Origin: Actinomycetes bacterium
GTDB taxonomy: Bacteria; Actinomycetota; Actinomycetes; Streptosporangiales; Streptosporangiaceae
Assembly: GCA_025964575.1 (NCBI GenBank)
Contig: JAOPYO010000361.1
Location: 1-58,124, forward strand
Direction of reading: 5' to 3'
Length of the DNA: 58,124 bases
Shown: positions 17,017 to 25,439 of the stretch, in pieces
Numbering within the stretch: position 1 is the first letter of the stretch
How the letters are laid out: every line of letters begins with the position of its first letter
Position numbers and translations under genes: made by a program
Notes under the pieces: generated by a model
Told to the model about the DNA's origin: nothing
Databases searched by the model: none
Seen by the model: only the letters and a program-made list of their open reading frames with translations

Positions 17017-17556
17017 TCAGGACTCGGGGCGGTCCTCGCGGATGACCTCGCCACGGATGGTCGGCCCGTCCTGCGCGCCCACGGAACCGCCGCGGGGACC
17101 GTCGGAGAAGACACCGGGCGGGAAGACGCCCTCGCCCATCGAGGCGCTCATGCGCTGCACCATCCGCTCCTGCGTGATCCGCACCCGGCGGGTGACATAA
17201 CCGCTCAGAGTCCGGCGGACCAATGGCCGGGTGAAGGGCAGCACGAACAGAAACCCGGCCAGGTCGGTGATGAATCCGGGCGTGAGCAACAGCACGCCGC
17301 CGACCAGCACGAGGGCGGCGTCGGCCAGCTCCCGGTCGGGCATCGCACCGCCCGTGAAGGCCTGCCGCAGCGCTTTCCAGGCCCGCCGGCCCTCCCTGCG
17401 GACGATCCAGGCGCCCAGCAGGCTCTCGGCGAGCAACAGCGCCACGGTGGGCCAGCCACCGATGACCGCCCCCACCTGAATGATCACGTAGATCTCCAGG
17501 ACCGGCAAGACCAGAAAGGCGATGAACAGAGCGAGCGGCAGCATGGAACCCATCAC
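17017..17556 (-). CDS. fxsA: FxsA family membrane protein
   Basis: The 179-residue protein has the FxsA core: an N-terminal helix (LALFIAFLVLPVLEIYVIIQVG), the WIVRREGRRAWKAL cytoplasmic segment, a second helix pair (ALVLVGGVLLLTPGFITDLAGFLFVLPF) and the TPGFxTDxxGF signature. The C-terminal tail is hydrophilic. FxsA of E. coli relieves phage F exclusion when overproduced; the normal role is unknown. It lies 59 bases downstream of ppm1 on the same strand and ends the lnt-ppm1-fxsA transcript at the hairpin shared with rbpA. Start at 17556, 17553 or 17544. Confidence 0.9.
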   Translation of the reverse strand: MMGSMLPLALFIAFLVLPVLEIYVIIQVGAVIGGWPTVALLLAESLLGAWIVRREGRRAWKALRQAFTGGAMPDRELADAALVLVGGVLLLTPGFITDLAGFLFVLPFTRPLVRRTLSGYVTRRVRITQERMVQRMSASMGEGVFPPGVFSDGPRGGSVGAQDGPTIRGEVIREDRPES

Positions 17557-17615
17557 TATGAACGGCAGCGCTTACATCAACGTCAACGCCGTCGCGTACG
17601 GGATCGTTCCGCCCT

Positions 17616-18362
17616 CTATGGGCGGCCGCGGCGGGGGTGCAGCCGGCCGCCGATCCCCCACACCGTGACCCGCCACATCGCCTCCAGCACGATGTTCTGA
17701 CTCATCTTGCTGGTCCCCCGCACCCGCTCCACGAACGTGATCGGCACCTCGACCACCCGCAACCCCTGCCGCACCGCCCGCAACGCCAGATCGATCTGAA
17801 AGCAATAACCCCGCGAATCCACCTCGTCCAACCCGATCTTCTCCAACGCCGTCGCCCGGAACGCCCGGTAACCACCCGTGGCGTCGTGCAACGGGACCCG
17901 CAGCATGACCCTCGCGTACGCGTTGCCACCCCGCGACAACACCTCACGCGATTTCGGCCAGTTCACCACCTCACCGCCCGGCACCCACCGCGCCCCGATC
18001 ACCAGATCCGCGTTCCCCAGGGCGTCCAGCAGCCGCGGCAGCTCCTCCGGCTGATGCGAACCGTCCGCATCCATCTCCACCATCACGTCATAGCCATGCT
18101 CCAGCGCCCACCGGAACCCCGCGATATAAGCCGCACCCAGCCCATCCTTCGCGGTCCGATGCACCACCTTCACCTGGTCATCGACCGCGGCCAGCCCATC
18201 GGCCAGCTCCCCCGTCCCGTCCGGACTGTTGTCATCGACCACCAGCACATCCACCACCGGCACCGCCGCCCGCACCCGGCCCACGATCGACCCGAGGTTC
18301 TCCCGCTCGTTGAAGGTCGGAATGATCACCAGCACCCGGCCGACCTCGCCTGAGACCTCCAC
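17616..18362 (-). CDS. ppm1: Polyprenol monophosphomannose synthase (GT2)
   Basis: Transfers mannose from GDP-mannose to polyprenyl phosphate, giving the lipid-linked donor for protein O-mannosylation and lipoglycans. The 248-residue GT2 enzyme has [22 protein letters not shown], the metal-binding [14 protein letters not shown] and the acceptor-region [10 protein letters not shown]. It lacks C-terminal membrane segments, as in the actinobacterial Ppm1 catalytic domain. It starts 3 bases after the lnt stop; in Mycobacterium the two activities are fused in one Ppm1 protein, so the adjacency supports both names. Confidence 0.92.
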   Translation of the reverse strand: MEVSGEVGRVLVIIPTFNERENLGSIVGRVRAAVPVVDVLVVDDNSPDGTGELADGLAAVDDQVKVVHRTAKDGLGAAYIAGFRWALEHGYDVMVEMDADGSHQPEELPRLLDALGNADLVIGARWVPGGEVVNWPKSREVLSRGGNAYARVMLRVPLHDATGGYRAFRATALEKIGLDEVDSRGYCFQIDLALRAVRQGLRVVEVPITFVERVRGTSKMSQNIVLEAMWRVTVWGIGGRLHPRRGRP

Positions 18363-18365
18363 CCG

Positions 18366-19985
18366 TCAAGCCCCTTCGCGTCTGTTGTTCCTGAAGGCCA
18401 CGGCGACGGCCCCGATGCCCAGCAGGGCCAGCGCCCACTCCGCCAGCGGCCCCACCCGATCGGCGATGGTGCGTGCGGTGCGCGCGGGGACGCGCGCCAC
18501 CTGGATGTCCGGGACGAACTCCCCCGACTGGGTGCGTACGCGGCCGTCGGGCTCGACAATGGCCGAAATGCCGCTCGTCGCCGCCACCAGCACCGTACGA
18601 CCGTGTTCGACGGCCCTCAGCCGTGACATGGCGAGCTGCTGCCAGGGCAGGCTGGTGTGGCCGTAGGTGGCGTTGTTGGTCTGCACGACGAGCATCTGGG
18701 CGTCCGCCACGTCCCGGACGATGCCGTCATAGGCGACCTCGAAGCAGATCACGTCGCCGATCCGGACCGGGCCGAGCTGGAGCAGCCCCGGCCAGGTGCC
18801 CGGCAGGAAGTCGCTCGGCACCCGGTCGAAGCGGGTGATGAGCTTCTGCAGGACGCTGCGGAACGGCACGTACTCGCCGAACGGCACCGGATGCCGTTTG
18901 GTGTAGTACGTGCCGGGGCCGGTGCGGGGGTCCCACACGATGCCCCGGTTCTGCACGTTGTGGCCGTCCGGCGCCGTGACGACCGCGCCGACGAGCACGG
19001 GTACCCCGATCTCCTTGACGACATCGTCGATCGACTGACGGGCGTCGTCGTTGGTGTAGGGGTCGAGGTCGCTGGAGTTCTCGGGCCACACCACCAGCTC
19101 CGGCTTGGGCACCTTGCCCGCCCGGATCTGTGCGGCGAGTTCCCGGGTGCGCCGGATGTGGTTGTCCAGGACCGCCTTGCGCTGGCCGAGGAAGTCCAGC
19201 CCGAGCCGCGGCACGTTGCCCTGGATGACCGCGACGGTGACCTGCCGGCCGGTGTCGGGCACCGGCACCAGCAGTCCGCCCACTCCGGCGACGGCCGCCG
19301 CGGCCAGCGCCAGTCCCGCCATACGAGCGCCGCCCTTGATCTTCCTTCCGCGGGCGCGGAGGAGTGCGAGGGCGAGCAGGGCGCCGATGAGGGCGGTCAC
19401 GAAGCTGACCAGCGGTGCGCCGCCGAGCGCCGAGTACGGTGTCAGCGGGCTTGCGGTCTGGCTGAAGGCGAGCCGGCCCCAGGGCAGCCCGCCGAACGGC
19501 CAGCGGCCGCGGACGAACTCCTCGGACACCCACAACGCCGCGGTCCAGAGCGGCCAGCCCCGGAGCCGGCCGACGACGGCCACCCCGGCGCCGAGCGGCG
19601 CGAAGTAGGCCGCCTCGGTGAGGCTCAGCCCGGCCCACGCGTCGGGGCCGATGACGCGCACCCAGTCCAGGAGCACCAGAAAGAACGAGAGCCCCGTGAG
19701 CAGGCCGAGCCAGGCGCCGGTGCGGGCGCGTACGCCCCTTACGGCCAGTGTGAACACGGCGACGCCGACCGGCGCCAGCGGCCAGATCCCGGTCGAGCCG
19801 GCGGCGTCGGAGAGCAGATTGGGGGGAAAGGCCAGGAACATGAGCAGGCCGGCGGCCACCGCCGCGGCCGTACGGCCCCATCCGGCGCTGCCGCCTGAGC
19901 GCAACCGGTCCCGCCGGCGCACCGGCGCGGCTTCCACGGTCGTATCACTCGGCTGATCTCCGGTGACGATCTCCTGCACCACCAC
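18366..19985 (-). CDS. lnt: Apolipoprotein N-acyltransferase
   Basis: Adds the third acyl chain to lipoproteins at the outer face of the membrane. The 539-residue protein begins with about seven hydrophobic helices (up to about residue 250) followed by a nitrilase-like domain. The catalytic triad can be placed: Glu in VWPENSSDL, Lys in YYTKRHPVPFGEYVPF and Cys in GDVICFEVAYD. A last membrane helix (VGPLAEWALALLGIGAVAVAF) closes it. The GTG at 19985 is preceded by GGAG. First gene of the lnt-ppm1-fxsA operon. Confidence 0.93.
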   Translation of the reverse strand: MVVQEIVTGDQPSDTTVEAAPVRRRDRLRSGGSAGWGRTAAAVAAGLLMFLAFPPNLLSDAAGSTGIWPLAPVGVAVFTLAVRGVRARTGAWLGLLTGLSFFLVLLDWVRVIGPDAWAGLSLTEAAYFAPLGAGVAVVGRLRGWPLWTAALWVSEEFVRGRWPFGGLPWGRLAFSQTASPLTPYSALGGAPLVSFVTALIGALLALALLRARGRKIKGGARMAGLALAAAAVAGVGGLLVPVPDTGRQVTVAVIQGNVPRLGLDFLGQRKAVLDNHIRRTRELAAQIRAGKVPKPELVVWPENSSDLDPYTNDDARQSIDDVVKEIGVPVLVGAVVTAPDGHNVQNRGIVWDPRTGPGTYYTKRHPVPFGEYVPFRSVLQKLITRFDRVPSDFLPGTWPGLLQLGPVRIGDVICFEVAYDGIVRDVADAQMLVVQTNNATYGHTSLPWQQLAMSRLRAVEHGRTVLVAATSGISAIVEPDGRVRTQSGEFVPDIQVARVPARTARTIADRVGPLAEWALALLGIGAVAVAFRNNRREGA

Positions 19986-20601
19986 TTGCTCCTTGGCTGA
20001 GGACCCCTGGCCGGAACGTTATCGGTCCGCGGGTAGTACGCCGACCATCGGCCGGGCCGAGGAGCGCGGGAAGACGCGATCTCAGGGCGCCCGATCATCG
20101 CGGGAGTGGAGTGTGCGCAAGGGGAGAACGGAAGAGGGCCCGGACATCGGTGGGGCCGGAACCGTCTCACAGGCTGTGAGAGCGGAATTCCGTTGTCTAC
20201 TGGATGTCCGGACCCTTCCCGGGTCCAACCCCCCACCCGATCGCGCCGTGCTCAGGCCGGCCTCCCTCTGGAGGGCTCGCCGCCGGCCTCAATGTCCGGA
20301 AGCGGCACCAAGACCGCCGCGCCTGGTGTGGACGGTCGCGCATCATCACGTGTCTATCCGTCGCGGGCGCAACGTCCGGCGGGGCCTCAGCCGGTCGATC
20401 AGGTCAGTCCTGTGCTGGACTGCGTGCCAACCTACCGAGTTCCGAAGTGTTGTCAACACCGCCATGTTCTGCATGAACTCACTCTTCCGCCAGGTCAGAA
20501 GCATGATCGAGAGCTCGCGAAAATCTCCGCAGTCACACGGGTCACAGACGGCCCCTCGATCCGGCCCCACCCCCGTGAGAGCGGGGCCGGGCCCGGCCCG
20601 C
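19986..20601. other. 616-bp gene-free stretch upstream of lnt, rich in inverted repeats
   Basis: No convincing coding sequence. Notable structure: arms 20136-20148 and 20203-20215 (12 of 13 complementary) enclose a perfect palindrome, TCTCACAG-g-CTGTGAGA (20165-20181), and the palindrome GGAATTCC (20184-20191). A GC hairpin closes the right end. The promoter of the lnt operon should lie in the left part, but I could not pick -35/-10 elements with confidence. Confidence 0.5.
20561..20590 (-). terminator. Hairpin downstream of the DUF2252 gene
   Basis: CCGGCCCC (20561-20568) pairs perfectly with GGGGCCGG (20583-20590) around a 14-base loop, 12 bases beyond the stop of the minus-strand DUF2252 gene. 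Confidence 0.5.
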
Positions 20602-22023
20602 TCAGGCCGCGCCGATGCCCTGGTCCGAGGGCTGCAACCCGGGGATCAGACCGCCGCGGAACGCGTCCACGAACAGGCGATGGTCGTCTCGAACGACCCT
20701 GGCGTAGTCCATGCCGAACTCGATCATCGCCTCGACGAACTCGCTCTCGTCCTCGCCGATGACGGCGTTGATGGCCTCCTCCACCTGGAAGCCCACCAGG
20801 GCGTGGTCGGAGTCGCGGTCCGAGACACAGTGGACCTTCGCGGTGGCCTGGCCGAGGTAGCCGAGCACGGGCAGCATCTCCGGCGGCTCGGTCAGCGACG
20901 ACCAGTCCAGGTCAGCCTCATAGGGGGAGAGCTCCTGCACCACATAGCCGAGCCCGTCGATCTCGGTGTGGCCGAGCCAGGGGTCGGTGTTGGCCTGCAG
21001 CGCCCGCCGTGACACGGCGGTGCGATGACCGTGATGCTCGAAGAAGGCACGGATCTCGGGGTCGTCGACGACCCGGCTGGGCGCGGCCACGTTGCCCTGC
21101 TTCATCGACAGGATGACGTCGTTCTCCAGTGCCTGGCTGCGGCCCTCGACCAGGATCGTGTAGGCCGACAGCCCGGCGGAGCCGATTCCGAACCCGGAGC
21201 TGGCCACGACGTCCTTGATCCGATAGGTGATGCTGCTGAACCGCTTCTCCTGCGGGATCGTGTAGAGGTACGCCTGGAACGCCTCCTCGACCTTGGCCCG
21301 CTCGGCCGCGTCGGGGCGGCGTACCCCTGGGACCAGCTGGAACCGCCGCTCGTACCGCTCGACCAGGGTCAACTCGTCGAGCAGCCCGATCCGGGTCGAC
21401 GACAGCGCCTTCAGGAGGACGCCGCGGACGTGTCCCTCCGTGGTGTCCAGGGTGAGCGCCCACTCGTTGTCGCGGTCGCTCTCGACGAAGTAGCGGACCT
21501 GGTCGACGTAGGCGCGCACGTAGGTGTCGATGAGCCGCCGGATGTCGGCATCGGACAGGGCCTTGGTCCAGGCCAGCAGGGCGACGCTGGCCACCAGCCG
21601 CTTGATGTCCCAGGTGAAGTGACCGACGTAGGCTTCGTCGAAGTCATTGACGTCGAACACGAGGACGCCGTCGTCGTCCATGTAGGTGCCGAAGTTCTGA
21701 GCGTGCAGATCGCCCTGGATCCACACCCTGCTGGTGCGCTCGTCGGCCCACGGGTCGTGGTCGTCGATGATGTCGGCGTAGAAGATGCAGGCGCTGCCCC
21801 GGTAGAAGGCGAACGGGTCGGCGGCCATCTTGCGGAACCGGCGCCGGAAGGCGGCCGGGTCGGCCTCCATCAGCCCGGAGAACGCCTCCACCAGGACCTC
21901 GACGAGCTGGGCCTGGCGTTCCCTCGGGTCACGCTTCTGCAGGGACTCGATGATGCTGGGCAAAGGGTGACTCTCCTCGTGGTCCGGCCACACTCCCTGC
22001 CGCGGGGGCACGGCCACACTCAT
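20602..22023 (-). CDS. DUF2252 family protein (kinase-like fold)
   Basis: The 473-residue protein belongs to DUF2252, a family with an aminoglycoside-phosphotransferase-like active site. The key block is WIQGDLHAQNFGTYMDDDGV followed by FDVNDFDEAYVGHFTWD, giving a GDLHxxNFG catalytic loop and a DxNDFDE metal-binding loop. The N terminus holds the family's RxxAxxxxFYRGS-like MAADPFAFYRGSACIFYAD. Its substrate is unknown. I chose ATG 22023 because longer starts (22035, 22128) would run into the divergent DUF3616 gene. Confidence 0.87.
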   Translation of the reverse strand: MSVAVPPRQGVWPDHEESHPLPSIIESLQKRDPRERQAQLVEVLVEAFSGLMEADPAAFRRRFRKMAADPFAFYRGSACIFYADIIDDHDPWADERTSRVWIQGDLHAQNFGTYMDDDGVLVFDVNDFDEAYVGHFTWDIKRLVASVALLAWTKALSDADIRRLIDTYVRAYVDQVRYFVESDRDNEWALTLDTTEGHVRGVLLKALSSTRIGLLDELTLVERYERRFQLVPGVRRPDAAERAKVEEAFQAYLYTIPQEKRFSSITYRIKDVVASSGFGIGSAGLSAYTILVEGRSQALENDVILSMKQGNVAAPSRVVDDPEIRAFFEHHGHRTAVSRRALQANTDPWLGHTEIDGLGYVVQELSPYEADLDWSSLTEPPEMLPVLGYLGQATAKVHCVSDRDSDHALVGFQVEEAINAVIGEDESEFVEAMIEFGMDYARVVRDDHRLFVDAFRGGLIPGLQPSDQGIGAA

Positions 22024-22163
22024 GTCTTCCCGCATCGTGCCGCACTTGAGAGGTAAAGAGACGATGAAACACCACACCGTTCGGGGATCGGGACTCCGGC
22101 CCCGGGGAACAGGTGACCCTTGCCCCATGCCGGATGGGACGGCCCCTGTGGCACGATCGGGAC

Positions 22164-23243
22164 GTGATCGTGGAACGCCGGGTCGAACTGCGGTTCGACC
22201 GCCGAAGTCGGGATGCCGGGACTCACACCAACCTCTCCGCCGTACGACAGGACGCGACCTGCCTCTGGGTCGCGGGCGACGAGACCGCCACCATCGAACG
22301 GCTCACGGCGACGACCGACGCCGTGGGCGACCTCACCTGCTATGACGGGCAGCGCACCTTCGCGCTGGCCGATCTCGTGGAGTTGCCTGCGGGCCGTGAC
22401 GAAGAGGCCGACATCGAGGGTCTCGCCCGGACCAACGGGTGGCTCTGGGCCGTCGGCTCGCACAGCCTCAAGCGCCGGCGGGTCAAGGCCGGCCTGCCGG
22501 ACGCCAAGGCCCGCAAGCGCTTGGCTTCGGTGCTCCGGGAGGAGAACCGCTTCATCCTCGCCCGGCTCCCCCTGGTGACGGGTCCGGACGGGCTGCCGGA
22601 GGTCGTCCGGCGGGACGGTGACCGCACCGCCGCGATCCTCGGCGGCCACGGGGACTCCCTCACCGACCTGCTCGAGGACGATCCGCACCTGGCGCCGTTC
22701 CTGGCGCTGCCCGGCAAGGACAACGGCGTCGACATCGAAGGCGTCGCCGCCCACGGGGACCGCCTCTACATCGGGCTGCGGGGTCCGGTGCTGCGCGGCT
22801 GGGCGGTGCTCATCGAGATCTGGCCGGAGACCCATCCGGATCACCCGGAGCGGCTCCGGTTGCGTCGCCTGGACGACGCGGGCTCGCGCTATCGCACCCA
22901 TTTCCTGGACCTCGGCGGCCTGGGTGTACGGGACCTGTGCCCGGACGGGGACGACCTGCTCATCCTGACCGGGCCGAGCATGGATCTGGACGGGCCGGTT
23001 CGAGTGCTGCGCTGGCGCGACGCCGCCAAGCTCGACGCCCCCGGCATCGTGCACCCCGAGAGGCTCGAGGTCCTGGGTGATCTGCCATACGGCGACGGTG
23101 ACGATCACGCCGAGGGCATCGCCGTGCTCGATTCGGCCGACCTCGAGGGCACGCGGCTGCTCGTGGTCTATGACAGCCCCGCCGCCGGACGGCACACTCC
23201 TGACGGCGGCATCCTCGCCGATGTCGTCGTGCCGTCCGGGTGA
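22164..23243 (+). CDS. DUF3616 domain-containing protein
   Basis: A 359-residue protein with the DUF3616 layout: repeated blade-like segments such as NLSAVRQDATCLWVAGDET, ADIEGLARTNGWLWAVGSHS, VDIEGVAAHGDRLYIGLRGPVL and DHAEGIAVLDSADLEG. These DIEG/G-L-x-V repeats suggest a beta-propeller that may bind a ligand or hydrolyse an ester, but function is not known. GTG 22164 starts the homology; another GTG lies at 22170. Divergent from the DUF2252 gene with about 140 bases between starts. Confidence 0.8.
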   Translation: MIVERRVELRFDRRSRDAGTHTNLSAVRQDATCLWVAGDETATIERLTATTDAVGDLTCYDGQRTFALADLVELPAGRDEEADIEGLARTNGWLWAVGSHSLKRRRVKAGLPDAKARKRLASVLREENRFILARLPLVTGPDGLPEVVRRDGDRTAAILGGHGDSLTDLLEDDPHLAPFLALPGKDNGVDIEGVAAHGDRLYIGLRGPVLRGWAVLIEIWPETHPDHPERLRLRRLDDAGSRYRTHFLDLGGLGVRDLCPDGDDLLILTGPSMDLDGPVRVLRWRDAAKLDAPGIVHPERLEVLGDLPYGDGDDHAEGIAVLDSADLEGTRLLVVYDSPAAGRHTPDGGILADVVVPSG

Positions 23244-23252
23244 TCCGAGCGG

Positions 23253-23267
23253 CACCTTTACGTTGTA
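23253..23267. promoter_or_regulatory. Shared 15-bp motif upstream of acyl-CoA dehydrogenase
   Basis: CACCTTTACGTTGTA, identical to 14493-14507. It contains TTTACGTT, which resembles a half-site of the TTTACG-type operators bound by MerR-family regulators of acyl-CoA catabolism; here the second half is degenerate. It lies 100 bases before the start of the dehydrogenase gene. Confidence 0.35.
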
Positions 23268-23366
23268 GATTTCTATGCACCTCGAATAAGCGCTCACTTT
23301 CACGCTCTGGTTGGATGAGCTGTCAACAGACGGCCGTCGAGGGTCGTTCCGGAGGTGAGGTGCACC

Positions 23367-24572
23367 GTGATCGAGTGGTCCGACGAAGAAGTGATGGTGC
23401 GGGACGCGGTCCGTGACTGGATCGGCAAGGAGGTACGCCCGCATCTGGACGCACTGGACTCGGGCGAGCTCCCCCCGTACGGGATCATTCGCAAGCTGTA
23501 CTCCACGTTCGGCTTGGACGGGATGGCGCGGTCGTCCTTCCACGCTCGCATCGAGAAGGAGAAGGCCGGTACGGCCGAGGAGCCCACGGCGGGCAAGGGT
23601 GACAGCAGCGCGGCGTTCAGACTGCTGCCGATCATCGAGCTGTGCAAGGTCTCCCCCGGCCTGGTCACCGCCATGGGCGTCAGCCTGGGCCTGGCCGCGG
23701 GCACCATCATGAAGCGCGGCACCATCGAGCAGAAGGAGCGCTGGGGCCTCGACCTGCTCACCCTCGAGAAGATCGGCGCCTGGGCGATCACCGAGCCGGA
23801 CTCGGGTTCGGACGCCTTCGGTGGTATGAAGGCCACCGCCCGCCGCGACGGTGACGGCTATGTCCTCAACGGCAACAAGACCTTCATCACCAACGGCCCC
23901 GACGCCGACACGATCGTCTTCTACGCCAAACTGGACGACGGCGAGGATGCCCGGGACCGCGAGATCCTCACCTTCGTGCTGGACAGCGGTATGCCCGGCC
24001 TGGAGCAGAGCAGGCCGCTGCGCAAGATGGGCTGTCACTCCTCCCCGACCGGTGAGCTGTTCCTGTCCGACGTCAAGGCCAGCCCGGACCGGCTGCTGAA
24101 CTCCGGCGGGGGCGGCGGCAGGGAGTCGGCCAAGCAGAACTTCGTCACCGAGCGGGCGGGCGTGGCGGCGATGGCCCTCGGTGTCATCGAGGAGTGCCTG
24201 AAGCTGTCGATCGAGTACGCGAAGACCCGGATCGCGTGGGGCAAGCCGATCGGCGATTACCAGCTCATCCAGCTGAAGCTGGCCACGATGGAGGTCGCCC
24301 GCCTCAATGTGCAGAACCTGGTGTTCCGGCACGTGGAGATGCAGAGGGCGGGCCGTACGCCCACGCTCGCCGAGGCCTCCGCGATGAAGCTGTACTCCGC
24401 ACGGGCCGCCTCCGAGGTGGCCATGGAGGCTGTCCAGCTGTTCGGCGGCAACGGCTACATGTCGGAGTACCGCGTCGAACAGCTCGCCCGGGACGCCAAG
24501 GCCTTCCAGATCTATGCCGGCACCGACGAACTCCAGATCACCCACATCGCCCGGGACCTGCTCTCGCGCTGA
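23367..24572 (+). CDS. Acyl-CoA dehydrogenase, isovaleryl/long-chain-type active site
   Basis: A 401-residue FAD enzyme that oxidises acyl-CoA to enoyl-CoA. FAD/substrate motifs are AWAITEPDSGSDAFGGMKA and GNKTFITNG; the C-terminal signature is FGGNGYMSEYRVEQLARDAK. The position of the catalytic Glu in medium-chain enzymes (YEGT) is Ala here (IYAGTDE), while a Glu is present on helix G in FVTERAGVAAM, as in isovaleryl- and long-chain acyl-CoA dehydrogenases. An insert near residues 60-85 (EKEKAGTAEEPTAGKGDSS) is unusual. GTG 23367 follows GGAGGTGAGG. It stands alone, converging with doxX. Confidence 0.9.
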   Translation: MIEWSDEEVMVRDAVRDWIGKEVRPHLDALDSGELPPYGIIRKLYSTFGLDGMARSSFHARIEKEKAGTAEEPTAGKGDSSAAFRLLPIIELCKVSPGLVTAMGVSLGLAAGTIMKRGTIEQKERWGLDLLTLEKIGAWAITEPDSGSDAFGGMKATARRDGDGYVLNGNKTFITNGPDADTIVFYAKLDDGEDARDREILTFVLDSGMPGLEQSRPLRKMGCHSSPTGELFLSDVKASPDRLLNSGGGGGRESAKQNFVTERAGVAAMALGVIEECLKLSIEYAKTRIAWGKPIGDYQLIQLKLATMEVARLNVQNLVFRHVEMQRAGRTPTLAEASAMKLYSARAASEVAMEAVQLFGGNGYMSEYRVEQLARDAKAFQIYAGTDELQITHIARDLLSR

Positions 24573-24586
24573 GCCGGCCCTTCATC

Positions 24587-24628
24587 GGAACCTGCCCTCG
24601 CCCGGATCTCCAGGCGTGGGCGGGTTCC
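24587..24628. terminator. Hairpin between convergent acyl-CoA dehydrogenase and DoxX genes
   Basis: A 16-base arm (24587-24602) pairs with 24613-24628 with one G-T pair and one T-T mismatch, around a 10-base loop. It lies between two convergent stops and can serve both. Confidence 0.65.
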
Positions 24629-24649
24629 GCCTTCTCCGCGATCTGCGGG

Positions 24650-25111
24650 TCATCGATCGGCGCGGTCACCCTCAGGCGCACGCGTCGCGCGGTCGCGTCC
24701 GCCGAGGAACGCGTCGACGCCGAACCGACCGCTGCCCAGCACCGCGAGCAGAAGGCTGGTCGCCCCGAGTACCAGCACGAACTCGAAACCGTGGCGGGCG
24801 AGGAACATCCCGTGGCCCGCATGGACGAACAGGAACGCGCCGGCCATGTCGGCGAACAGCAGAAGACCGGCGATCGGCACCGCCACACCGATGATGAGGG
24901 CGCCCCCGCCCAGCAACTCGACCCAGGTGGCGTAGAACGCCGAGATCTCCGGCAGGGGAACGCCCATCTGCCTGAAGGCCGCCGCGGTGGCGGTATGGCC
25001 CTGGTCGTTGAACTTCTGCCAGCCGTGTCCCACGAACACCACACCAAGCGCTACGCGTGCCACCAGCAGGCCGAGATCGGTGATATAGGGGATACGTCGA
25101 ATGAAGTTCAT
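24650..25111 (-). CDS. DoxX family membrane protein
   Basis: The 153-residue product has four hydrophobic helices and the DoxX hallmark LLVARVALGVVFVGHGWQKFND in helix 1, then WVELLGGGALIIGVAVPIAGLLLF, FLFVHAGHGMF and FVLVLGATSLLLAVLG. DoxX proteins sit in the membrane and have been linked to thiol-redox and oxidative-stress defence. I prefer ATG 25111 because the homology begins there; GTG 25138 would add 9 residues. The upstream direct repeats suggest regulation. Confidence 0.88.
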   Translation of the reverse strand: MNFIRRIPYITDLGLLVARVALGVVFVGHGWQKFNDQGHTATAAAFRQMGVPLPEISAFYATWVELLGGGALIIGVAVPIAGLLLFADMAGAFLFVHAGHGMFLARHGFEFVLVLGATSLLLAVLGSGRFGVDAFLGGRDRATRAPEGDRADR

Positions 25112-25145
25112 GGCGTGTCGGCTCACGTCGATGACCACCTGAGGT

Positions 25146-25181
25146 TATTCAGATTGAATTACCATCACATTGAATGACCAT
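25146..25181. promoter_or_regulatory. Direct-repeat operator candidate upstream of doxX
   Basis: ATTGAATTACCAT (25153-25165) and ATTGAATGACCAT (25169-25181) form a direct repeat with a 16-base period. ATTCA-gat-TGAAT at the left edge is a dyad overlapping the first copy. The AT-rich block stands out from its surroundings and lies 8 bases upstream of the outermost possible doxX start. Confidence 0.45.
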
Positions 25182-25439
25182 GACGCTGGCTTTAGCCTCC
25201 ACTCACGCATATTTCCGAACATTTCCCGAAACGGCGCCTTCGCGCCGTCCCCGAGGTCGGTGACGAACAGCGGAATTACCTCGTCAGGATACTGGTACCG
25301 CCCGTGGTCGTCGCGGTGTCGGATCGGGGCCGGCCGGATTCCGGAAACGTTCGGGCGTCACTTCACGTCAATGGGCCGGCGTTATCGGAGAGGCACAGCA
25401 GATCCCCTGACGACCGTTTCCGTGCACTGGAAGAAGCCC
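25182..25439. other. Gene-free stretch between doxX and the IclR gene
   Basis: Together with the repeat region this makes about 330 bases without a gene. Open frames here lack recognisable protein features, and I see no clear hairpin or promoter. Confidence 0.4.

Noticed and set aside
20204..20476. Short open frames in the gap upstream of lnt
   Set aside because: No ribosome-binding sites, no recognisable features, and they overlap the inverted-repeat structure.
22020..24545. Very long minus-strand open frame opposite DUF3616 and acyl-CoA dehydrogenase
   Set aside because: Both plus-strand genes have family motifs and good starts; the opposite frame has none.
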